A DNA stretch of 64,000 bases from the NCBI GenBank assembly GCA_949358305.1, contig OX442319.1:5766001-5830000 (forward strand). Reading direction: 5' to 3'. A program made the translations under genes and the position numbers. This DNA comes from Strigamia acuminata (taxonomy: Eukaryota; Arthropoda; Chilopoda; Geophilomorpha; Linotaeniidae). Shown piece after piece: positions 33,497 to 45,434 of this stretch. The notes under the pieces were generated by a model. It ran no database searches, was not told the origin of the DNA, and saw nothing but the letters and a program-made list of their open reading frames with translations. Numbering within the stretch: the stretch's first letter is position 1; each line of letters starts with the position of its first letter.

Positions 33497-35656
33497 TTAC
33501 CCAGAAGCTTCGCACACATCCGCTTTACTCTTCGTCAACTCCGCCTTCCGCCGCGTGAAATTAAGCGACGACGTCAACACCTCGACGTTACGAACACTGC
33601 CGAAAAACTCCGTAACCAAAACCTTATTCACGTCCCTCTCAAAAAGCGCCTTGTGCACGCCCACCGTTGAAATGCATTGATACTTCGGACATATTTTCAA
33701 CTATTAAAAAAAATAAAAATAATTTATTAATTAATTACCCAAAATGTAGAAAATTGGCCTAAATGTCTATAAATTAACCCAGATTTTAGTAATAATCTTC
33801 AAAAATTTAAGAAAACTCAAATTTTAGGCCTAAAATTCTATAAATTAACCCAGATTTTAGTAATAATCTTCAGAAAATTAAAAAAACTCAAATTTTAGGC
33901 CTAAATTCCAACATAATTATTCATCTGGGCTCTTTTAAGTAAAAATACAAAAATAAAACAGCTTAAGATGATAATAATAACTAACAAATTGGCCCATTGT
34001 GAGTTTACTGGTTGGCGTGACTGTTTCTAAGAACTCGAGAGCGTAGTAGGTGAATCTGTCGATTATGTAGACGCCGATCGCCGAGTCTACGTGATGCTGG
34101 AAGAGTGAAATTGATTTTCTGTGATTGAGTTTAGGATCAAAGGGTTTGCGTTTGTTTACGGATAAGGAATCCTCGCCGACGAGGCTGCTGCTCATTGCTA
34201 GGACGTTGGGGGAATAGAATTTCTTAAACATGGAGGCGGCCTGGCATGTGTCGATCAAAAAGAATATTTCATGATACCTGAAATGAGTTGGAAGTTGGAG
34301 AAAAGGTAATGGTAGAGTGGAAAGAGTGGGAGGAAAAATCGATTTTATTTATTTATTTTGATCCAAAAGGGATAATTTATTTTAAAAATGTAATTTTTAG
34401 CTTAAAAATTTATTTTCCTGCTGAAAAATAAATTTTTTTGGACATAAAAATGTGTTTATCTGCATGAAAATTGCATTTTTGATCATAATATTTCATTTAT
34501 CTGCATAAAAATTGCATTTTTGATCATAATATTTCATTTATCTGCATAAAAATTGCATTTTTGATCATAATATTTCATTTATCTGCATAAAAATTGCATT
34601 TTTGATCATAATATTTCATTTATCTGCATAAAAATTGCATTTTTGATCATAATATTTCACTTATCTGCATAAAAATTACATTTTTGGTCATAAAAATGTA
34701 ATTTTATTTCCAATTTGCACAAAAAAATGTGCAAAAGCAGCAAAAATTGTGTTAAAATTCAACAAAACTTTGAATCAACCATCACCTTTTCTTTTGCCAC
34801 ATTTGTTCGAACGCATCGGCCAACTCGGTATCGGTAATCTCCTCCGAATCCTGAAATTTCAAAAACCCATTCCCGCCGTGTCCAGTCATATAGATCAAAA
34901 TATTGCTGCGTTCATCAGTTAAAAGGCGCTTGGACCGTGGGGTGCTTTGTGGGTGTCGTCCAGTCAAAAGACGAATAAAATTCTCAACCGTCACCTTCAA
35001 AAAAACCAAAAAAAAAGTTTAAAAAATCAAAAAATCAAAAAAATCAAATAAAAATTTTAAAAACTCTAAAAAGAATCAAAAAAGAATTTTAAAAAACTAA
35101 AAAAAATCACATTCACAATCGCAAAAAAAGAAATAGTAATGATAAATCAATCAAATGCCTCGTATCCCCTGTAATCAACTTCCACATCATCTCCATAAAC
35201 GTCAATGTGTTGTTTTGCATTGTTAAAAACACTCGCCGGCCGTGGATTTCGTGCATTACACGCCATATCGTCTGCCACCATTAAAATAATATGGCTAAAA
35301 AAAAATTAAAAAATACACAAAATTTATTTTAAAAAAATCTAAAATCAAGAAAAATTATCATCCAATCACCTGTCCGGTATTCCGAGACGTTTGACACTTC
35401 TGTACATTGATAAAACATTAGCAACATGTCGATAATTAAACCAAAATCGTGAAGTGCAGACTAGAACTGCCCAATTATTTGTGTGGCCGCTGGTGAAAAA
35501 TTGCTCGGCGGCTTCATCCTGCAAATAGTAATTTTTAGTTTGGCTTTTTTTGGATGGCTACATACAGTATGGTACCTCGTTTAAAATAGAAATGCCCGAA
35601 GAAATTGACACTGAGTATTGTAAAAATAATAATACTGCTGCAATTGTAACTCTCAT
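33497..35656 (-). CDS. PIGK: GPI-anchor transamidase catalytic subunit (PIG-K/GPI8)
   Basis: Six exons on the minus strand: 35656-35576, 35518-35370, 35294-35159, 34994-34786, 34277-33986, 33700-33497; 1071 nt, 356 aa. PIG-K is the caspase-like (C13) cysteine protease of the ER transamidase that cleaves C-terminal signals and attaches GPI anchors. Visible: a signal peptide ([20 protein letters not shown]), [20 protein letters not shown], the MLxADDMACN-type motif, catalytic His161 in YMTGHGGNG and Cys203 in [10 protein letters not shown], the same 42-residue spacing as the human enzyme. Intron 3 uses a GC donor (GAG|GC at 35158). The protein lacks the C-terminal membrane segment of human PIGK (about 395 aa). 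An alternative splice from the exon 6 end (TCTGG|GTAATT) to an acceptor at 33430 would add about 22 residues (33429-33360), still without a membrane helix. No frame defects. Confidence 0.95.
34456..34692. repeat. 41-bp minisatellite in PIGK intron 4
   Basis: About five to six copies of a 41-bp unit (GCATTTTTGATCATAATATT then TCATTTATCTGCATAAAAATT). Entirely intronic. Confidence 0.93.
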
Positions 35657-35699
35657 TCCGAAGTTTGTTGTGTTTTTACTCGCATTCTCGCCGGGATAA

Positions 35700-37660
35700 A
35701 TTAAAGCGTCTTTGGGAATGGATTTCCAAACTTTCTCACTAGATGGCGAATGGGGTATTAAAATTGGATGTGTATTTCTAAGCGATTAATTTTGTCTCCC
35801 AAAATCAGAATTGCTTTTTTTAGAAGTAAGTAAATCAATTATTCTGTTTATTGGAGAGTTTATTTATTATAACTTTATAAAATATTCTGTTTCTTCCACT
35901 CAGATGGCGCCTCTGTTGGAAAGTTTTTCTCCGATCCAAGATGGCTACTCTCATGATTTTTAAGAAAAATTGAAAATAAAAATAATAACAATTTTTATTT
36001 TTTATATATTTTTTTATTTTATTGTTTTATAACAAGAATAAGTTCATAGATGTAGAATTATTATTATTATACTGATAAAGTAGTTCAATTTACTTCTGTG
36101 ATGACTTGGAACAAAATTTCTTCGCTTAAAAAAAAAAACCACACAAACTAAAAGAAAAAAAATATTTCCTTTAATATCATTAACATGATATCTTGTTAAA
36201 CCTTATTTCAATAAAATAACAATTTGCATTGAATTTGTTTTCCATTTTTTTTCTTAAATAAAAAAAAAGTAATAATAAAAGCAAATCAAATCAATAGTTC
36301 AATACACAGCAACATTTTTTCACACATATGACTTTAAAATACTTCTATTGACATTGCCACAATATCATTCTTCTTTCCAGATAACATATCCAAAACTCTC
36401 ATAGTTTTAACCCTAAATTAGCTGCACCTCTGTCAACCCATCACAGATGTCACCTTTTAATACATATATATGTTATTGTTGATATGCTGGATATATACAT
36501 ATATAACTCTGATGACACTCATTGCATTGATGATAAATCAGGAAATGTTTAACAAGTGAATAACAAACTGCATTGATATTATCTCAAAGAGAGCAATTAT
36601 CCTGCTCTTTTCCATATTTATATCCAATATTAGCTCAATTTTCTCTCTTATCTTACACTATAAACTAGAAAAATTACTAAAAATTGGTTTTTCCCACAAA
36701 ATAACTCATTATACAATTGAAAATTACAATTGAAAATCCATAACTCTTTTCCTTCTACAATATTTTCTAACTTTGTATTTTTTTTTTTTTTTACAATAAA
36801 AAAGATTTTCAATTATAATAAATTATTTTTTTAAATCTGTAAATAGGACTAAACTTCATTTCTTATGCATTGATAAGTTGTGAGATGGACTTGCTGTTTA
36901 TACATTTCATTATAAAAAATTAATACTTCTCTTTTTAGTAACAAAAAAAACGTTGCAAATGTTTCCATTTTAAAGTCCACATTGGTATTTGAATTTGTTA
37001 ACGTGTTTTTAATATATTTGTACAAATTTTGAAAGTCAACATTATTGAAAAACAAAATCTTCTCCTTTTTTTTTCTTTTTAAGTATAAAAAACAAAAAGT
37101 CCGAAACTTTCATTAAATTCACAACAGACATAAAAAGACACAGGGGGAGACACTCACAATATGAAACTTGATTAGAGAATAAGAGATGTTCATAGAGAAA
37201 AAAAAAAAAAAAAAAAAAAAATCAAGACATTATTTATTTATTTCATGTTGCTTTTAAAATGTCAATCATTATTATTATTAATATTTTATCAATATATTTC
37301 TTTTAAGTGTCGTAAACCTTATTATTTTGAAATTCTCTATAAATCGTCGAGTAAATACAATAAGATATAGTATTTATATTGCAAATATCACAGTATGTAA
37401 TGATTATATCTCAAAATTAAAATTATTTTTTAGTAATAATTTCAATCCCCCATTCAATAAATCACAAAAAAAAATAAAAAAAAATAAAAAAAATAAAAAT
37501 AAAAATTGGATCGGTCTTATGCGTGTACAAATCCACGCAGGCATTTTTATTTAAATCTTATACTTAACATTGCACGTGTGTATTTAAACCCAAGTGCTGT
37601 TTATATCTGAGTCCCTTCCCCCATCTTTTTCCACCTCCCATCATATCATCAAACATTGCA
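35700..37660. other. Intergenic, AT-rich, no gene seen
   Basis: Between the PIGK 5' end and the LRR gene 3' end. It holds poly-A/T runs, a (A)n tract near 37198 and weak ORFs only. Confidence 0.5.
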
Positions 37661-37671
37661 TTGCCGTGCAG

Positions 37672-37775
37672 CGAAGCCCAACCCAAGGCGGGCAATCCAA
37701 ACAACTCTTAATGTATGTGTCCGAAGTTGGTATATTATTAAATTAATTTATAAATATCATTAAATTTATTTATTT
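37672..37775. repeat. Short dispersed repeat with an empty insertion site
   Basis: GCGAAGCCCAACCCAAGGCG and the following ~90 bp recur at 55530-55596 plus 56302-56335, where the same sequence is split by foldback element FB2. Here the TA at 37733-37734 is uninterrupted. The nature of the repeat is unknown. Confidence 0.85.
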
Positions 37776-37887
37776 GTATTTTATTTAAATACCTGGTTTG
37801 ACTTTTTACGAAACCTGAATTTCCCTCGTCGACTGATCGACTCGAACCTAAATGCACAATCAACCCCTAAAAACTCCCTACAAACCT

Positions 37888-40800
37888 TCACCTAACAACA
37901 CTCACGACCCCAAACACAACCACCCAAATCCAACCGACCACGCAACTCGACCCCACGTTCGCCTCGGCCTCCGGAAGCGATTCCGGCGTCGTCGTCATCA
38001 AATCACCCACTTCGTCCGTCGCAAACGTAACCCCCTCTTCGCTCTCGAACCCCAAAGTGGGTGGCACAACAACAACAACATCCTCCTCTTCAATCTCTTC
38101 AATCTCTTCAATATTCTCGTCTTGTTTGACACTGGGCGTCGTCCTGGCCGCGCACGCCGCCACCACCTCCGCGTAAACGACCGACGCGTTTTTATGCGCG
38201 TGATGGTCGGGCGAAAGACATAAATTATCGACGAGTAAGTTGGGCACGGAGTTCCGGTGACTCTCGGCCACCCAGCGCAGCCTGCAGTCGCACGAGAACC
38301 AATTGTGCACGAAGCGGATCTTGCGCACTTCGCTGATCTCGTCGAGCGCGTGCGGTTCCACGAGTTTGATGCGATTGCGATGTATGCCGAGCACGCTGAC
38401 GCTCTTGAGGCCCTGGAAGGCGTACGCCTCGATCGTGTCTATCGTGTTGTTCTCGAGGGTGAGGTAATCGACCATGGAGAGGCCGTGGAAGGCGCGGCTT
38501 TTGATGAGCGCGATGCGCGAGTCGCGGATGTTGAGACTGGCGACGTTGCTGAGGCCGCGGAAGGAACACGACGGGAGACTGCGCAGCCGCAGATTGGCGA
38601 GGCGGATCATGCTGACGTTGGTGAGGCCGTTGAAGCTGTCGGGCTCGATCTCCTCGACGCCGGACGGGAGGTAGAGGATGTCGACGCCGTGGAGGCTGGC
38701 GAAGGCGCCGCTGTGGATGGTTTTGAGGGGGTTGCCGGTGAGGGAGATGGAGCGCACGTGGTGCGTGTTGGCGAAGGCGTTCATGGCGATGGCCGCGATC
38801 CTGTTGTAGCCGAGGAACAGGTTGGTGACGTTGACGAGCTCGGAGAAGGAGTGAGCGGCCAGGTATGGAAGCGGGTTGTCCTGCACGCTGAGTTCTTCGA
38901 GGTTGGCGAGACCGCGGAAAGCGTAGGGAGCCACCTCGCGGATTTGGTTGCTGTCCAACACGAGGCGCTTCATGTTGTGGAGGCCGTGGAAGGTGTCCGG
39001 GGGGATGAACGTTAGGTTGGTTTTTCGCAGGGCCAGGTGCTCGGTCGCTGGCGACAAGGGTGACGGCAGTTTGTTTAGGGAAGATTGCTCACAGAGTACC
39101 TGCAAATTGTTAAAAGATTTTTCATTTTTATTTTCATTTTAGGGTTAAAGTTGTGCGTGTTTATGGAGGTTTTCAAGCTGATTTTTGGCTATTTCTCGTG
39201 GAAAATTTAGGGTTTTTCGTATTTAATTCGTCCTTATGGTGTTTATTGGTAAATGTGAGTTTGAAAAGTTTAAAATTCGGATTCAATTTTTTATTGTTAG
39301 TAAAAATGAGAAATCGTTAGTAAAAATCATAAATCGTTAGTAAAAATCATAAATCGTTCGTAAAAATCATAAATCGTTAGGAAAAATCATAAATCGTTAG
39401 TAAAAATGAGAAATCGTTCGTAAAAATCATAAATCGTTAGTAAAAATCATAAATCGTTAGTAAAAATCAGAAATCGTTTGTAGAAATCAGAAATCGTTTG
39501 TAGAAATCAGAAATCGTTAGTAAAAATTAAAAATCATTTCAAAAAAAGCAGAAATTATTAGAGAAAAAAAAATCAAACTACACTTTCTATCATTTACTCT
39601 GTTTATCTTATCTTTTGAATTTCCTATGAGTCTCATAATCATTTAAAAGATAAACAAGGAATAAATACTCACATCTCATGGGAACCCCAATAAATAAAAA
39701 CTAAAAAAAAAACAATAAAGTCGTAAAATATAATACTTAAAATAAAAACAACAAAAAATAAAAAAGGAGGAAACAACAACATAAATAAATTAATTTTCAA
39801 TTTAGCACAGTACAGCCTCACAACATAAAAATAAGAATATTAATATTTAAAATCCAAAACAGTAGTTGAATGGAATTTTGTTACTACAAGTGCAAAAGCC
39901 AAAGCTTTTAATATTTCCGTATAAACAGAACGGACACTAAACAAAATAAATGTCAAATAATTGTTTAGTTCTGCAATTCACTTCCAAATTGCTTTATTTC
40001 CTTCCTTTTTATACGGAATAAAGAGATAAGTAAAAGCGAAAGCTTTGCTTTGTTTGTTCACTCAAAGCACGATGGGAAGTGACACGTGATACATCACCCG
40101 GATCTAATTTAACCCTAACGCCGAAAACGTCTTCGAATTTGCAAGACGTCCGATGCTTTAACTATTTCGCGTAAACCGTAAGCAACTGGATAAATGTAGG
40201 GAGAAATGTCAGGCGTGTGAATGTGAGTGAAACCATTGAAAGTTGAGAGAAAAAAGGTAAGTTAATTAGGAAAATAGAGGGCCCAAAACACACCGGAGTA
40301 GGAAATAAAAATGTTTGTCTGGTTGAAATGATGCAAACCGGTGCTTTTCGTGCACAAGTCGTGAAAGGGTTAGTGCAGCGCGGAGAGTAATCCAATAGAG
40401 TTATCACACACTTAGCTAACGTCTCGTCTGGTTAAGTCTAAAAGGAAAAGACGCCACTTTACGAGTTCAAATGGAGTTTCCAAGCTTGTCTCTAAATCAA
40501 ACTAAATGGATAAGCTTATGACCAAATGATGTTTGCGAGGTAAACAAAAGAAATCTGGTGTTTTGCTTAGACTAACTTGTATTTAATTAACATTTTGTTT
40601 CACTCGATGAATCATTTTTAGAGTTGCGACGTGAAGAATAGAGCAAAACGTTATTTTGTTAGTTATAAATAGAACTAAATGTAATTATGGTGGTTAAAAG
40701 TAGAAGAAAATGTAATTATGGTGTTAAAAATAAAACAAAACGTAATTTTTCCGGTTAAAAATAAAACAACGTGTAATTTTTTCTGTTAAAAATTTGATAA

Positions 40801-43300
40801 AACGTAATTTTTCCGGTTAAAAATAGGATAAAACGTAATTTTTCCGGTTAAAAATTTGATAAAACGTAATTTTTCCGGTTAAAAATTTGATAAAACGTAA
40901 TTTTTCCGGTTAAAAATTTGATAAAACGTAATTTTTCCGGTTAAAAATCTGATAAAACGTAATTTTTCCGGTTAAAAATCTGATAAAACGTAATTTTTCC
41001 GTTTTAAAATTTGATAAAACGTAATTTTTCCGGTTAAAACTAAAAAAAACGTAGTTTTTCCGGTTAAAAATAAAACAAAACGTAATTTTTCCGGTTAAAA
41101 ATTTGATAAAACGTAATTTTTCCGGTTAAAAATTTGATAAAACGTAATTTTTCCGGTTAAAAATTTGATAAAACGTAATTTTTCCGGTTAAAAATTTGAT
41201 AAAACGTAATTTTTTCGGTTAAAAACAAAACAAAACGTAATTTTTCCCGTTAAAAACAAAACAAAACGTAATTTTTCCGGTTAAAAAAATTGATAAATTT
41301 TGACAATTCTCGTCAGCATTAAATGTAATTTCCCATTCGGTGCTTCTCCGCATTGCTTCGCTGCCGTGTGTGTAAACAAAACAATTAATTTCATTTTAAA
41401 TGCGCCGAGTTTTTCTTTTCGCATTATTTTTCATCCGCTTCGAGTTTCACTGCAATTTCATACAAAAATTGCAACGTAAGCGCCTCTCATCCCATCGGCC
41501 ATCACTTCCTCAGTAATTCAGATAAAAATCATCGTGCAACAGAAGAGACGAAATTAGAATAAAAATTATTCCACGCAAATTTTTACCTTTCTTTTAATTA
41601 ACTCAAATCCAACATTCTAATTTTTATTTTCCCCATTTAATAAAAAAAAATCCTCAAAGATCCGAATTGCCCGAGATTATCTTGCGCCAGACATGGGCGG
41701 CGTTTTCTCCTACGAACGGTAAACTAACTGGAATCGATCAAGAGCGTTGTTGGTCGGTTGCTAGGCAACCATACCCACATGAGAAAGCGACAGAAAGTGG
41801 GTGGGCAGCCATTGTTAGTGTTGGTTTATGACACTTGAGGCGCCACTTGGACATTCCTGTTTGAATAAAGTTAGTTAGTTGTAACCACTCAACATATAAC
41901 CAACAAATAGCAAATCGCACGCCGTATGGTGATGGAGTGCAGAACTACTCCGGAGATATAAAGATTTAAAGAAAAGCGTATCAGATCAATTGAAAAAATA
42001 AATAAATAGAAATAAATAGAAATATAAAAATTTTGTGTTGGTTTCGGTAATCGGTACAAAGAAAATATTTATTTATATTTATTTTTTTTATAAAAATAAT
42101 ATTGTTGATAAATATTCATTTATTCATTTATGTGAGATGTTTTTTTTTAATTCTTTTTTTGAAGGAAAATGTTGTATAAATGCAAATTAAAGTCTTAATG
42201 ATTCTGGGAGAGAAAAAATGGTGTGGAGGGGGGCGAGGGGGGGGGGGGGCACGAAAAAAAGCTTTTAAACCGATAGATTTTCTTCTTATATTTTTATTTG
42301 TTTTTATTTTCAGTTGAAGAAGATTTTTTTTTTTATTTTTTACTTTTATGTGAAACGAAAAAAGACAACAACAACAAAAAAACAACTTAAGTTTTGTGTT
42401 TCAAAGGGCTCTTTTGTTTGTCATAAAAAGCCTCATTTTGTCCATTGCTATTTATACGAGAACACTGTATTGAATAATTGATCAATTCACGTGCAAAAAG
42501 ACCCGCAAGACGAGAGTTAAGCGCGCGATGCGACCACCGTAAACACGTGCGAAGAAAAATAAAGAAATCCAAACAAAATGGAAAAATAAATACAAATTTA
42601 TCAAACAAACGACAAACAAAACAATTTACGACCATTCCCCACCTTCATCTCTACTTATACGACATTTTATATGATAAACAGCTCGCGCGAGATGCGCGAG
42701 AGCTGTATTTGAGTGCCCTGTGTTGCAAGCAAGTGATCAGTTTACCACGGAAAATGACGAATGACGAAACCGTGTCTTAAATCTCATAATCCCCAATAAC
42801 TGGACACCAAGACGAGCGCACTGTCCAATTTACACGTCACAATAATTTGTGTCCATTTTCCTCCTCGAAAATCAATTTAAAACGGAAGTCAATTGATGGT
42901 AATTTAGTTGAGTCATCTCGCAATTCTTTTTTTCTCTCTCTCCACTTCTCCCCAATCCCCATTACTAAATTAGTCCTTCACTCAGCAAATAATTACATCT
43001 CTTACCACCAGCAATTTCTATTGCGTGCACACCTCGCCTTATTATATTAGTATTTTTTCCTTTTAAATACGCAAACCCGGAAAATTACACAATACGAAGA
43101 GGTTGAAATTAATAAAAAATTTAACTTCATTGCAGTTGCCAAAGACGCTAGCTATTCTACGGCAACCCAACACAAGCACAGTCAGAAGAAATTGTGGAAA
43201 TAGTCAAGAGAAAGAGATAAAAGGATTCCAATAAGAGACAATAAAAAGTTGGATATTAACCAAACTATACGTTAGTTTCTCCCTTAAAAAAAAATTAAAT

Positions 43301-43334
<34 letters not shown>

Positions 43335-45434
43335 GTAACCTTCGCCCGAGCGAGACAATAATTCAACATCCACCCGGTTTTATTGGGTAGTAAAACGTTG
43401 GCGTAAATGCGATGAACGACAGAAGCTGTCGGAGGCTGAGTAATCGTCCAAAGCGAGGTAAAAAAAGGACTCGGGGGTGCCACCAACCTCAATCTGCTTG
43501 AATGCCCTTTCCTTATCCCACCAACTGTTTTCTCCACATCAAAAAAACCCGCCGCGTTGTTTAAAAACTGACCCCATTGTCCACAAAAACAATTAATTAA
43601 AAAATTAAAATAGTCACGTCAATCAATTTCTCCCCTCCTCCCCCCAAAAAAAAAATTTTTTTTTTTTACCCCGAATTTCCGACCAATTCTTCGCTTCACC
43701 TGCGTCGGTTTGGCGTTCCGTGACCTTGGACCGGCAGTTATCGATCAGCAAAACGCTCGCGTAGGTCGGCAGGGCATAGGGAGAAACGCGCCAAGTGGGT
43801 CACGGAGGCGGGTGAAGGGAGATACGGGGGCGGAATCCGTGCTGGGAGCTTCTGCGCCCACGACAGGTGCACGGAAAGCAACGACATTGTGGTTGAAATT
43901 TAAACCGGGTGAAAGATGGGGAATGGAGGAATAAAAATTGCGAAAAGTAATGGGGGCGAAATTCGCACATTTGTCACTGCCAGCTCGTCAACTTCGCGTC
44001 TAATCTCGCGTCAAACTCGACGGCTGCCTCGCTTTCAATCTCGGTTGTCGTGGAAACCAGACGTAGAAAAAATTAAAATCAAATAAAGTCTTTCCTGAGA
44101 TATTTATTTATTGTTGCTATTATTCTGCCCCTGCGGATTCTTTCTCTGTTTTCACCTCAATGCACCTTGCACGATGAGCATCTCTTGATGAGTCGACTTG
44201 TTCTACGCAGCATATTCGCGCTTCAGGCGATGTGTCCATCATCCGGTAACCATGGCAACGCTAGCCCATCGTCCACAGAATACCAAATAATTTTCTAATC
44301 CCCATCTCCTCAAAAATCGAGAATAAATATAGAAAAATTCAAAATTTCCTTAAAAAAACGTCGAAAAATGTCAAAATTTCAAATTTTCCTTCAAAAAACG
44401 TCGAAAAATGTCAAAATTTTCTTCAAAAAACGTCGAAAAATATCAATTTCCTTCAAAAAACGTCGAAAAATGTCAATTTCCTTCAAAAAACGTCGAAAAA
44501 TGTCACAATTTCCTTCAAAAAACGTCGAAAAATGTCACAATTTCCTTCAAAAAACGTCGAAAAATGTCAAACTTTCAAACTTTCCTTCAAAAAACGTCGA
44601 AAAATGTCAATTTCCTTCAAAAAACGTCGAAAAATGTCAATTTCCCTTCAAAAAACGTCGAAAAATGTCAAAAATCTTCCAAAATAATTAACCGAGGAGT
44701 CACCAAACATCTCCTCTAGGCCAGGAAATGAAACAGAGTCCAGACGAAGACGAATCTTTCTCCCCCGACACACGCCGAGTGTCTTTTGTACGTTACTCCA
44801 ATTCCCTTCGCCGCGCTCTCAATGGGAATAATTCATCGGTCGGTGTCGCGATAAGACTCGGGCTCATCGCGTGTTGGATTGCACGTAAAACTGAGAAAAG
44901 TGAGTTAAGGGTCACAAAAGTGTGCCGTGGAAAATGAATCATGGTCTGTACACCCCGATCTTTCCCTCTTTGCTACAATGAATCGCAGAATCGCACGCAA
45001 CGACGGATCGTCCAAAAAATCAGTGCAGTGATGCAGTGAAGCCGCCTTTAATCGGGACGGCGGAGCTTTTAAGGCAAGATTAATGGACTGCGCTGTTTCG
45101 CACATTAATCTGCGATATTCTCCGATCCATAAATAAAAAAGTGACATTTTTGTATCGACATTGCGGGTTTTATGGACGGGGTTAATGATTCCCCGCTGAA
45201 TTCCACTCCGCGTGTAACATTTCGTCTATGAATCACTCAGGAATTGGACTAACGAGCCATTAACGTCTTTTAAACTCCCAAACACGCATTAGAAAATATA
45301 CTTTAGTAATAAATTACCTGTAGTTGGACACACAGGCAACTCTCAGGGCAGTCGGCTTCAGTGTGTTCGCTGTGTCCCACCATTCCACTCACGGCAAAGA
45401 GGAGACAAACTGTAGTCCAGTGATGATGTTTCAT
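37888..45434 (-). CDS. Leucine-rich repeat cell-surface protein, putative GPI-anchored (442 aa)
   Basis: Two coding exons on the minus strand join in phase: 45434-45318 (39 codons) and 39099-37888. The first encodes a signal peptide (MKHHHWTTVCLLFAVSGMVG) and the start of an LRRNT cap (CPESCLC); the second continues VLCEQSSLNKLP, then about ten 24-residue LRRs (LxxLxLxxNxIxxI pattern, residues about 55-310) and an LRRCT cap (NWFSCDCRLRW ... CLSP ... AAC). An acidic linker follows (ENIEEIEEIEEEDVVVVVPP), and the protein ends in GSSC plus a hydrophobic stretch with only VVR after it, which fits a GPI-attachment signal. A donor-like AG|GTGA spans the stop, so a spliced cytoplasmic tail is not excluded. 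The 6.2-kb intron carries minisatellites and X-box motifs. Family: connectin/chaoptin-like insect LRR adhesion proteins in the broad sense; no orthologue named. Confidence 0.85.
39300..39535. repeat. 20-bp minisatellite in the LRR gene intron
   Basis: About twelve copies of AAATCGTTAGTAAAAATCAT with GAG/CAG and TTAG/TTCG/TTTG variants. Confidence 0.93.
40660..41290. repeat. 30-bp minisatellite in the LRR gene intron
   Basis: About twenty copies built on AAAACGTAATTTTTCCGGTT plus AAAAATTTGAT, with AAACAAAAC variants at both ends. Every unit carries CG, unlike the surrounding AT-rich DNA. Confidence 0.94.
41756..41770. promoter_or_regulatory. RFX-type X-box (near-palindrome)
   Basis: GGTTGCTAGGCAACC. 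It matches the X-box consensus GTYRCY-N-RGCAAC recognised by RFX factors, which drive ciliary genes in flies and worms. It lies inside the LRR gene intron. A motif match only. Confidence 0.45.
44044..44057. promoter_or_regulatory. RFX-type X-box, weak
   Basis: GTTGTCGTGGAAAC: two half-sites with a 2-bp gap, imperfect. Listed because two better ones lie nearby in the same intron. Confidence 0.3.
44246..44259. promoter_or_regulatory. RFX-type X-box
   Basis: GTAACCATGGCAAC differs by one or two bases from the canonical GTTGCCATGGCAAC. Located about 1.2 kb upstream of the LRR signal-peptide exon. Confidence 0.45.
44350..44690. repeat. 30-bp minisatellite in the LRR gene intron
   Basis: About ten copies of CTTCAAAAAACGTCGAAAAA plus TGTCAATTTC. 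The period keeps a + frame open (KTSKNVKIF-like), which I reject as coding. Confidence 0.95.

Larger units (their letters stand above)
41300..44340. other. LRR gene intron body, no gene seen
   Basis: Intronic. It contains a 30-base-class poly-T tract (about 43302-43331), a G-run near 42238-42250, CpG-richer segments near 41700 and 43700-44060, and RFX-type motifs (listed separately). The ORF at 43710-43934 has no family features. Confidence 0.45.

Noticed and set aside
34456-34692. Possible CRISPR-like array (41-bp regular repeats), also the other regular arrays
   Set aside because: Repeats are head-to-tail without unique spacers, lie in introns of eukaryotic genes, and no cas gene is present.
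38257-39015. 252-codon + ORF antisense to the LRR gene
   Set aside because: Mirror of a GC-rich LRR exon; composition (repeated EAVE/DVDE) follows from the LRR periodicity on the other strand.
43710-43934. 74-codon CpG-rich ORF
   Set aside because: No family resemblance or splice context; lies in an intron of the minus-strand LRR gene.
44368-44719. Two overlapping + ORFs (KTSKNVKIF repeats)
   Set aside because: 30-bp minisatellite inside an intron.
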